A stretch of 17,176 nt of DNA from JBGPIK01 sp041484845 (GTDB lineage: Bacteria; Desulfobacterota; Binatia; UBA9968): NCBI GenBank assembly GCA_041484845.1, contig JBGPIK010000105.1, positions 1 to 17,176 of the forward strand, in the 5' to 3' direction. Below are positions 7,528 to 13,975 of this stretch, in pieces. The position numbers and the translations under genes were made by a program. Positions within the stretch are counted from its first letter, which is position 1; the number at the start of each line of letters is the position of its first letter. A model generated the notes under the pieces. It made no database searches, was not told the DNA's origin, and was given only the letters and a program-made list of their open reading frames with translations.

Positions 7528-7665
7528 GCCGCCGCCGAGTCTCTCAACCGAACTTACAAATTTTTCCGCCGGGAGCTGTCCACAAAAACATTCCCGTAAA
7601 AAGTAGTGTCGCGCCAACCTAAAAAGAGAACGGCTACGACAGCCGTGCAGTCAGGTGCCGCTTAA
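7528..7665 (+). pseudogene. 46-codon relic of a dienelactone-hydrolase gene 3' end
   Basis: Aligns codon for codon, without gaps, to the end of the hydrolase gene at 6180-6317, including the terminal TAA. The first 34 or so codons are nearly identical (synonymous ACC/ACT and AGG/CGG, Leu to Phe once, Ala to Pro once), but the Gln codon CAA of the intact gene is TAA here at 7597-7599. The final dozen codons have diverged strongly. Nothing hydrolase-like precedes it: the SBP 3 stop is only 33 nt upstream. This is the residue of a second hydrolase gene or of a tandem duplication, and it is not expected to be expressed. Downstream sequence up to about 7690 keeps patchy similarity (GGTCAGT near 7675). 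Confidence 0.85.
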
Positions 7666-7754
7666 CGAATTCGGGGTCAGTTTGACTGTTCGTCTCGGCG
7701 GGGAATAAGGAATTTGGAACTCATCTTTCAGGCCATGACCCAGTGGCGTCCTGT

Positions 7755-8423
7755 TTAAGCCCATGCTCTAAAACACGCGTAATTTTGCGCCGCGGTCGGA
7801 TTTTCTATCTCAGGCTCCAGGACTATCAGACATTCTGCCTCGCTGAATCCAACCTGTTGCAACAATCCGATGTGACGGCCGATCATGAATCGACCCGGCT
7901 CATATTCGTGTTTCGTATGATCCGGCTTGATAAAATCGCCATTCAAAAATATCCCGCCGGAGCGAAGAATAGATCTACAGGCTGAATACACTTTCGCTGT
8001 CATCACCTCACCTCCAAGATCGTGTAAGGCCCATGTTGACACGACACCGTCGATAGGCAGGGGAAGGCTCGCCCACCATTCGTCCAATACGAGATCTGCC
8101 CGGATGAGCTCCGTTCTTGCCGAATAATTTGCGAGCCGTGCTCGCGCCAGCTCAAGCATCGGAGCCGAAAAATCAATACCGTAATAATGTACGCTTGGCA
8201 TCTCACCGAGGAGGTATTCCGCAAAATAGCCCGGCCCGATGCCTAACTCAACGATTCGCGAGGCCGGCGCGATCGATGCCATGAGCGCTCTATAAAGAGT
8301 CTCGAATAATTGACGCCGTGCCGGCGTTGGCACGAAGCGCTTCGCCCAATCACAGGAATACGCTTCATCGTGAAATTCGTGGCTCGCGCCAATTATTTCT
8401 GACGCCGGCTTCTTAGGGTTCAT
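7755..8423 (-). CDS. Class I SAM-dependent methyltransferase
   Basis: A 222-residue Rossmann-fold methyltransferase. Motif I VELGIGPGYFAEYLL (residues 58-72) binds SAM; the acidic end of strand 2 is Asp84 in YGIDFSAPMLELA; Asp110 in LIRADLV matches motif III; STWALHDLGG (129-138) is motif IV/post-II; and SILRSGGIFLNGDF (about 150-163) is the strand-5 region. The acceptor substrate cannot be told from the sequence; Methyltransf_11/25-type proteins of this size act on small molecules or quinones. ATG 8423 is the first start in frame, but no good Shine-Dalgarno precedes it, so translation may be weak or the start slightly different. It lies 143 nt downstream of SBP 4 on the same strand and might be read through from it. 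Confidence 0.88.
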   Translation of the reverse strand: MNPKKPASEIIGASHEFHDEAYSCDWAKRFVPTPARRQLFETLYRALMASIAPASRIVELGIGPGYFAEYLLGEMPSVHYYGIDFSAPMLELARARLANYSARTELIRADLVLDEWWASLPLPIDGVVSTWALHDLGGEVMTAKVYSACRSILRSGGIFLNGDFIKPDHTKHEYEPGRFMIGRHIGLLQQVGFSEAECLIVLEPEIENPTAAQNYACFRAWA

Positions 8424-8566
8424 AAGACAAAGCGCGTCTTATTGCGGCGGCTCAAGCAAGTCGTCGTAGACGTGTTCTCCTAGCGGAAGCAAAAACCATA
8501 TGGATTAACACAATTGATGATAGTCGCGCGTGAGATTCACGGCGATCGACGATCGACGGAACACGC

Positions 8567-9562
8567 CTAGTTATTGTAGAGCGACTTTATGAAACCGCTG
8601 GCATCAATTTCTCTAACGATGCGGTCGTCGACAAAAGATTTAGGATCGGCCCCTTTGGCCTTGGGATTCTCCCGCGCCAAAAAGTCTAAAACCGTTTCCA
8701 CGCCCTTTAATGATGGATAGGGAACACTGTCGTAATGCTTGGCGGCAAGGAGATCATAAGATTTCTCAAGCTGCCTTTCTCCTCCGGCGTCGGTTCGCAG
8801 CTTCCTTCTCAAGACTTCCAGGCTCTCCTTTTTATTTTTTTTGAAATAGGCGATGCCTTCAATAAAGGCCTTGATGAATCGGGTGGCTGGGTCCCGATGA
8901 GCGCGCAGATAGCCCCGCGTGGTTTCCAGCATCGTGTTGAGATAATAGATATCCATTTCATCAAGATCAGCCAGTACCCGATAGCCGCGATCTTCAGCCA
9001 CAAAGACCGAAGGAATCGTGAGCACCGCCGCGTCGATGCCGCCCTTATCCAGACTGGTGACCATCGCCGGCGAAGTCCCGACCTGAATCATTTGAATTTG
9101 GCCGGGGCTCATTCCCCACTTCTTGAGCATCATGAGTAAGACCAGATGAGCGGCGGAGCCGAAACGGGTAATGCCGATATTTTTATTGATGAGGTCTTCC
9201 GGCCTTCTCAGCTCAGGCCGCGCCATTACTCTCTGCACGCCCTTGTTGAGAACCGACGCGGCTATCACGACATCCGCTCCCCTGAGATTGGCATTGATCG
9301 CGGCATCGCCAGCCCCGAGCAAGAACTGGACGTCTCCTGCAATCAATGAGCTCACGCCCCTGGCTGCGCCACCGCCGATAACAATTACTTCAGAGTCGAT
9401 ACCGTGCTTTTTGAATATTCCCTTGTCTTCGGTGACCCATGCGACCCCGAAGATGGCGCTCACTGCGCTGAGACCGACACTGACTTTATCCAGCGCGAGT
9501 AAAGAGGACGGGTAAAGCATAAAAACCACTAAGGTAACGCATAGACATTTAGAGATTTTCAT
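8567..9562 (-). CDS. ABC transporter substrate-binding protein, NMT1/THI5-like (SBP 4)
   Basis: A 331-residue periplasmic binding protein with a short signal peptide (about residues 1-23, ending SSLLA). Family features: TEDKGIFKKHGIDSEVIVIGGG, GVSSLIAGDVQFLLG, the hinge PEDLINKNIGITRFGSAAH, a DKGGIDAAVLTIPS ligand-loop segment, and the C-terminal SFVDDRIVREIDASGF shared with the other three SBPs here. ATG 9562 is preceded by AAAGGAGC about 13 nt away, which is spaced long. A candidate promoter at 9608-9637 would give a leader of about 45 nt. It stands on the opposite strand from SBP 1-3 and has diverged from them, so it is an older paralogue rather than part of the same recent duplication. 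Ligand unknown; no permease next to it. Confidence 0.92.
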   Translation of the reverse strand: MKISKCLCVTLVVFMLYPSSLLALDKVSVGLSAVSAIFGVAWVTEDKGIFKKHGIDSEVIVIGGGAARGVSSLIAGDVQFLLGAGDAAINANLRGADVVIAASVLNKGVQRVMARPELRRPEDLINKNIGITRFGSAAHLVLLMMLKKWGMSPGQIQMIQVGTSPAMVTSLDKGGIDAAVLTIPSVFVAEDRGYRVLADLDEMDIYYLNTMLETTRGYLRAHRDPATRFIKAFIEGIAYFKKNKKESLEVLRRKLRTDAGGERQLEKSYDLLAAKHYDSVPYPSLKGVETVLDFLARENPKAKGADPKSFVDDRIVREIDASGFIKSLYNN

Positions 9563-9607
9563 TTGCGGCGTGGGCGCTCCTTTGTGCAGCCGATGTAACC
9601 AGTCGAT

Positions 9608-9637
9608 GATATAGGGCAGCTGTCAGAATCAAGTCAA
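9608..9637 (-). promoter_or_regulatory. Candidate promoter for SBP 4
   Basis: On the minus strand TTGACT (9632-9637) and TATATC (9608-9613) are separated by 18 nt. The -35 region sits in the nonamer CTTGACTTG, which recurs at the candidate promoter of the MmgE/PrpD gene (11225-11255). By-eye assignment. Confidence 0.35.
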
Positions 9638-9718
9638 GGGTGACCGCGGCCGCTGCAAGAGTGAAGCGCGCGGAATCATCGGACACACCCATGGATAGCT
9701 GTCGGTGGCGACAACCTT

Positions 9719-11086
9719 TCATCCCTCAGTCCGCATAAGATTGCCGATGCGAGAGACATCCGCGATCTTCTCTAATCGCTGAACCGCCTCGAACAAACGC
9801 TCCAGCTGCCGCTCGGATAAGATCGCGCGCGTTAGCTTTCGCGCCTTGTCTTCGACTTCTAAATGGCTCAGCGGGTTTTGCGGTGTCCCCTTGAAACGGA
9901 CGACTAGAATCGAGTGCCGCTGCTTGCTTTTGAGGTCCACGGTCACCCGCGCCGCGCGGTCCCAATCTTTTTCTTCGATCTCGGGGTCGGCGTTGAGACG
10001 AATCTTGCGCATCATGGCGAGAATGTTCTTATCCTTGAGTTTCTTCTCATCAAAAGAATCAGGATCCGTCGGATCAAAATAAAGGCTCAACGCGACACAA
10101 AAAGGTATGCTGTACTGCGCCATCATCAAATCTTGGGGGTGATAGATGGCATGATGGGTCACCAACTTTTCGATGCCGCCGACAACAATTTCCCGAATAT
10201 CCTGGGGTTCAAAGCGAATTTGCTCGCGCAGCTTCTGCAGCGCTTCAATGGGCGCGTGCGCATTGATGTGGCAAGCGCAACGCTTGATGCAGATGTTGAG
10301 GGTCTCGAATTTTTCGCCTAGGCGATGCGTAAGATAAGAAAGCTTAGGGGAATCCGAGAACGTCCGGCAGAAACCAAACTTTCCCTCGAGCACGCTCTCG
10401 GGGCCGGCAAAGCCTCTGCTCGCCAGCAGGGCCGCTGTGACGCCTCCTTCGGCCGCTTTGCCGAGGTGGAGCCGTTTGATCATGGCTCCCTCCCGGCAGC
10501 GGGAGAATTCGATCAATCCGCCGGAATACGAGCCCGCGATTCCCAGCGCGTTGACCATCTGTTGTTCGTTGAGCCCCAGCAGCCTTCCCGCCGCGACTGC
10601 GCCGCCGAACGTACCGGTCAATGCCGGAGCGTGAAAACCTCTTCTCTCAAGAGAGTTCCCCGCGGCCACACCGATGCGAGAGACGACCTCGCATGCCGCC
10701 ACAAACGCGACAAGCAACGCTTTGCCATCAGCCTTCTTTTCTTCCGCCATCGCGAAGGCGGGAACAAAAGCCGTGGCGCCGGGATGGACCCCTGAACCGG
10801 GTTGCCGCACATTGTCGAGCTCGAAGGCATGAGCCATGACGCCGTTCGCGAGCGTTGCTTGGGCGGGTTGGGATTTCCAGTTCTCACCCAGAACCGTAGA
10901 GCGGCCGCGAATACCCAAGTCCCGCACCATTCCGCTAACGGTCCGGCTCCACGGCTTGGTCGATCCGTACAACGAGACGGCAAGGGTATCCACAATACAG
11001 GCCTTGGCCCGATCGATGACCTCGGCAGGAATTGCGCGATATTTTAGATCAACGGCGAAGCGCGCCAATCGTTGCGTTGCGTTCAT
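9719..11086 (-). CDS. MmgE/PrpD family protein (2-methylcitrate dehydratase-like)
   Basis: A 455-residue cytoplasmic protein of the MmgE/PrpD superfamily, which includes 2-methylcitrate dehydratase (PrpD), aconitate-related isomerases and many uncharacterised dehydratases. Characteristic segments: RAKACIVDTLAVSLYGS near the N-terminus, QATLANGVMAHAFELDNV (the catalytic helical domain), GSGVHPGATAFVPAFAMAE, HAPALTGTFGGAVAAGRLLGL, IKRLHLGKAAEGGVTAALLASRGF, and the lid-domain KRCACHINAHAPIEAL (canonical PrpDs usually read K.YPSC/H...). The length is typical. I chose ATG 11086 over TTG 11092 because AAGGA lies 7 nt upstream of the ATG. There are no prpB or prpC neighbours, so methylcitrate cycling is not supported; a role with organic acids delivered by SBP-type importers is plausible but unproven. 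Confidence 0.92.
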   Translation of the reverse strand: MNATQRLARFAVDLKYRAIPAEVIDRAKACIVDTLAVSLYGSTKPWSRTVSGMVRDLGIRGRSTVLGENWKSQPAQATLANGVMAHAFELDNVRQPGSGVHPGATAFVPAFAMAEEKKADGKALLVAFVAACEVVSRIGVAAGNSLERRGFHAPALTGTFGGAVAAGRLLGLNEQQMVNALGIAGSYSGGLIEFSRCREGAMIKRLHLGKAAEGGVTAALLASRGFAGPESVLEGKFGFCRTFSDSPKLSYLTHRLGEKFETLNICIKRCACHINAHAPIEALQKLREQIRFEPQDIREIVVGGIEKLVTHHAIYHPQDLMMAQYSIPFCVALSLYFDPTDPDSFDEKKLKDKNILAMMRKIRLNADPEIEEKDWDRAARVTVDLKSKQRHSILVVRFKGTPQNPLSHLEVEDKARKLTRAILSERQLERLFEAVQRLEKIADVSRIGNLMRTEG

Positions 11087-11224
11087 AGGCAATCCTTAGC
11101 GTACGACTTTAGCACCGGCCTCTTTGGCACTTCGCGTCTCAGGACCGTCAGATCGTAAAAAACGTACCTGGCGCGCGCCCGTTCAGATGGCAGTCTTTGA
11201 ACTGGTTTTGCTCGTGGTCTTCTC

Positions 11225-11255
11225 ACTATAGAGCGCCTCTGAAGAAGCAAGTCAA
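11225..11255 (-). promoter_or_regulatory. Candidate promoter for the MmgE/PrpD gene
   Basis: On the minus strand TTGACT (11250-11255) and TATAGT (11225-11230) each match 5/6 of consensus, with a 19-nt spacer that is longer than ideal. The implied leader is about 135 nt. It shares CTTGACTTG with the SBP 4 promoter candidate. Confidence 0.4.
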
Positions 11256-11322
11256 GATTCGGCTCCGGGCTTATCCATTGGCGAAATTTGCATGAGGCGA
11301 GCGCTCAAATGCTAAACTCGGA

Positions 11323-11349
11323 TTGACATGAGAAGAGAGTATGGATAAT
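11323..11349 (+). promoter_or_regulatory. Candidate sigma70 promoter for the amino-acid-type ABC importer
   Basis: A perfect TTGACA (11323-11328) and GATAAT (11344-11349, 5/6) separated by 15 nt, about 90 nt before the proposed first codon of the fused transporter gene. The spacer is short but tolerable. Confidence 0.45.
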
Positions 11350-11446
11350 CTTCGCTCCGATTCAGAGCGATGAGATTAGCGGTTGGTCCTCTGTCGACCT
11401 ATAGAGTCTCAACCACGGACCACGACAAAGACCGTCATCCATAATT

Positions 11447-13036
11447 TTGGATTTCCAGAGGCATCACATCAACAATAACATCCTATCACCAGTTCAACCG
11501 CTCACTATCGGTTGGAGTTATCGCGTCGCTGTTTTGATCCGAAGCGCGTTTTTTGCATCTTTTTTACTGCTCATACTGCCGTCATGGGTCGTGGCGTCAT
11601 CGGCGCAACCCGGTGAATTCCGCTGGGCGGGCGATCCTGAGGGTGGAGCGCCGTTTGTTGAAGCGGACCCTGCCCACCCGGACAAGCTCGTCGGCTTCGA
11701 TGTCGAAATCGCCGAACTCATCGCGCGCGGCCTCGGGCGCAAAGCCAACTTTATCAACATAACCTTCACCTCCATCGATCAATCGATCGAGCGCGGTGAT
11801 GCCGAGATCGGTCTGAGCGGAATCGAAGACACGCCAGCACGGCGCGCTACCATGGCGCCGACGGTGCCCTACTTTCAGTTTGGCGAAGTGCTCAGCGTGC
11901 GCGACGCCGACGCGGCGCGCTTCCGCACGCTCGCCGACCTCCGCGGCCGGCGCGTCGGCACCCTGGGCGGCACGATCGCCTACGAAATTCTTCTTCGGGC
12001 CGAGCGCGAGTTCGGGCTTCACCCCGTTTCCTATGACGATGACGTGCATCCATACAGCGACTTGGTGATGGGCCGTTTGGATGCCGTACTGCTCGACAAC
12101 GTCCTCGCCGAGCGCCGCCAGCGCGCGATTCGGGGGTTTACGATCCAGCCGCAGAACGTCGCCACCGGTCATTACGTCGGGGTGCTGTCGGCTAGCAATG
12201 CGGCGCTCCGGGACCACGTCAATGACATTCTTCGCCACGCGATGCGCGACGGCAGCCTTGAGAATATTTTTCGCAAATGGCGCGTGTGGAACGACGACCA
12301 GCGGGCGCTTTACGCGCGCGTTCTCGCCGGCGAGGCTGTGCCTGCGGTGATCGGCCTCGAGACCTCGGAAGGCGCAGCGCCGCTTGCCGCGTGGGAAGCC
12401 ACGCGACGTTACCTGCCATCGCTTGTCAACGCGTCGGCGGTGACGATTGTGCTCTCCTGTCTGTCCATGGCCCTCGCGATCGCGCTCGGAGTGTCGATCG
12501 CGAGCGGAAGAGTGTATGGGAGCCGGCTGACGCAAGCGCTCCTCACCGGGTATGTCGAGCTGATGCGCGGGACGCCGATACTGTTGCAACTTTTCGTGCT
12601 TTATTACGGGATCGCGGCGGCTGTGCGCTTGCCGGCCTTTGCCGCCGCCCTGCTGGGATTGGCGCTCAACTATGCGGCGTACGAAAGCGAGATTTACCGC
12701 AGCGCCCTCGAAGCGGTGCCCGCTGGCCAGCTTGAAGCGGCGCGCATCCTGGGCCTGAGCGAGCGCCAGGTGCTGACATTGGTGCGCGGCCCACAGGCGT
12801 TTCGTCTTGCGCTCGCGCCGATGACCAATGACTTTGTGGCGCTACTCAAAGATTCATCGCTCGTCTCGGTCCTCACCGTGCTCGAATTGACGAAACAGAC
12901 GCAGATTTTTGCCACGAATATCGGCAGCTGGGTCGTTCCCGGTTTGCTTTGCGCGGCGCTCTATCTCGCCATGTCGCTGCCACTCGCGGCACTGGCCCGC
13001 CGCCTCGAACAAAGATGGAAAAGACCGACGGCATAA
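11447..13036 (+). CDS. Polar amino acid-type ABC transporter, fused substrate-binding and permease protein
   Basis: A 529-residue fusion. Residues about 28-50 are a hydrophobic signal/anchor. About 57-280 form an SBP_bac_3 domain (LVGFDVEIAELIARGLG, TSIDQSIERGDAEIGLSGIEDTPAR, LADLRGRRVGTLGGTIAYE, DAVLLDNV). About 320-520 form a HisM/GlnP-type permease with ELMRGTPILLQLFVLYYG, LNYAAYESEIYRSA and the ATPase-contacting EAARILGLS loop. It would import an amino acid or similar polar solute with the ATPase encoded by the overlapping next gene. The start is uncertain: the frame begins with TTG 11447 and has no ATG before the signal, and TTG 11534 (leading straight into IRSAFFASFLLLIL) is an alternative. 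Such SBP-permease fusions are known in several phyla. The ligand site was not analysed well enough to name the amino acid. Confidence 0.92.
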   Translation: MDFQRHHINNNILSPVQPLTIGWSYRVAVLIRSAFFASFLLLILPSWVVASSAQPGEFRWAGDPEGGAPFVEADPAHPDKLVGFDVEIAELIARGLGRKANFINITFTSIDQSIERGDAEIGLSGIEDTPARRATMAPTVPYFQFGEVLSVRDADAARFRTLADLRGRRVGTLGGTIAYEILLRAEREFGLHPVSYDDDVHPYSDLVMGRLDAVLLDNVLAERRQRAIRGFTIQPQNVATGHYVGVLSASNAALRDHVNDILRHAMRDGSLENIFRKWRVWNDDQRALYARVLAGEAVPAVIGLETSEGAAPLAAWEATRRYLPSLVNASAVTIVLSCLSMALAIALGVSIASGRVYGSRLTQALLTGYVELMRGTPILLQLFVLYYGIAAAVRLPAFAAALLGLALNYAAYESEIYRSALEAVPAGQLEAARILGLSERQVLTLVRGPQAFRLALAPMTNDFVALLKDSSLVSVLTVLELTKQTQIFATNIGSWVVPGLLCAALYLAMSLPLAALARRLEQRWKRPTA

Positions 13037-13791
13037 ACGACATCATACTCCGCGTGCAAGGTGTGCGCCTGCGCCGGGGCGAGCGCGAAATCTTGCGCGG
13101 GGTCTCATTCGAAGTGGCGCGCGGCGAACTCATCGCCCTGATGGGGCCTTCAGGCTCCGGCAAGACTACCCTTCTGCGCGTCATCGCCGGCCTGGAATCT
13201 TTTCAATCCGGCAGCGTTGCGGTCGAGGACTTGGCGCTGAACGGCGGGAACGGAATTATGCCGGCGATACTCCGCGCGCTGCGGCGCAAGGTCGGTATGG
13301 TGTTCCAGTTCCATCATCTCTTCGAACATATGCCGGCGATCAAAAACGTATATCTTGCGCCGGTGCACGCGCACGGCGTCCCGTTGCGCGAAGCGGAGCG
13401 CCGCGCACGTGAGTTGCTCGCCGCGCTCGGTGTGGAGCATCGCGCGGCCGCGCTTCCGCGCGAATTGTCGGGCGGTGAAGCGCAGCGCGTGGCGATCGCG
13501 CGCGCCCTCGCCGTCGATCCGCCGCTATTGCTGATGGACGAGCCGACGGCCTCACTCGATTCTGCCCGGCGGACGGAGCTTCGTGATCTGCTTCAGGGAT
13601 TGACCCGCGAGGGCCGCACGCTCGTCGTGGCGACGCACGACGAGGAGTTTGCGCGCGCCTGTGCCACGCGTGTGTTTCGGGTAAGTGAGGGCCTCGTCGT
13701 TGAGGAAGATCATAGCACATCATCCCTGCATGCCAGAACAATTGTCGCCTCCACCTCTTTTCCTCCCCCGCGTTCACGCGGGGGAGGATGA
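13015..13791 (+). CDS. Polar amino acid-type ABC transporter ATP-binding protein
   Basis: A 258-residue ATPase of the GlnQ/HisP type. Walker A GPSGSGKT (residues 44-51), Q-loop Gln98 in MVFQFHHLF, signature LSGGEAQRVAIARAL (151-165), Walker B LLLMDEP (171-177), and H-loop His208 in VVATHDEE. The ATG at 13015 overlaps the end of the permease fusion by 22 nt, which indicates translational coupling; a GTG-type start 66 nt upstream is possible but would add non-family sequence. The family part ends near residue 235. The remaining about 25 residues are encoded by a GC-rich intergenic palindrome (13762-13787), giving the odd tail SFPPPRSRGGG and a stop just 2 nt past the hairpin. The original stop was probably replaced by the repeat. 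Confidence 0.93.
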   Translation: MEKTDGINDIILRVQGVRLRRGEREILRGVSFEVARGELIALMGPSGSGKTTLLRVIAGLESFQSGSVAVEDLALNGGNGIMPAILRALRRKVGMVFQFHHLFEHMPAIKNVYLAPVHAHGVPLREAERRARELLAALGVEHRAAALPRELSGGEAQRVAIARALAVDPPLLLMDEPTASLDSARRTELRDLLQGLTREGRTLVVATHDEEFARACATRVFRVSEGLVVEEDHSTSSLHARTIVASTSFPPPRSRGGG

Positions 13792-13800
13792 AGGAGGGGG
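13749..13800. repeat. GC-rich intergenic palindrome, copy 2, forming the ATPase C-terminus and probable operon end
   Basis: CCTCCCCCGCG (13762-13772) and CGCGGGGGAGG (13777-13787) form a perfect 11-bp stem with loop TTCA. The flanks CCTCC (13749-13753) and GGAGGGGG (13793-13800) can extend it with interruptions. It is related to the inverted copy at 2881-2928. Its position at the end of the importer operon means it could slow or terminate transcription, although no T-run follows. Confidence 0.75.
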
Positions 13801-13975
13801 ACCTCTGCGAAAACTCTCCAAGGGGGTAGCAGTAGCGCACTATCAACTCAGCAGTTTTACAGTATGCAGCATTTGATGTAGGGGTATTTCCGTGTAGGAG
13901 AAGACTCTTCATCACGGTTTCCGTGGAGCTTAAATCATTAAACAGGGCCTTTTTCTTCTGAAAGGAAAAAATCCT

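Larger units (their letters stand above)
11087..11446. other. Divergent intergenic region with promoters on both strands
   Basis: A 360-nt gap between the divergent MmgE/PrpD gene and the ABC importer operon. I see one candidate promoter for each direction (listed separately) and no coding potential, repeat or RNA gene. Confidence 0.6.

Noticed and set aside
11597..12589. 330-residue minus-strand open frame opposite the fused transporter
   Set aside because: The plus strand encodes clear SBP and permease motifs; the antisense translation is Arg/His-rich with no domain.
13901..13915. 15-mer AAGACTCTTCATCAC shared in inverted orientation with 5106-5120
   Set aside because: One 15-base match is roughly expected by chance when all positions of a 17-kb window are compared, and similarity does not extend beyond it.
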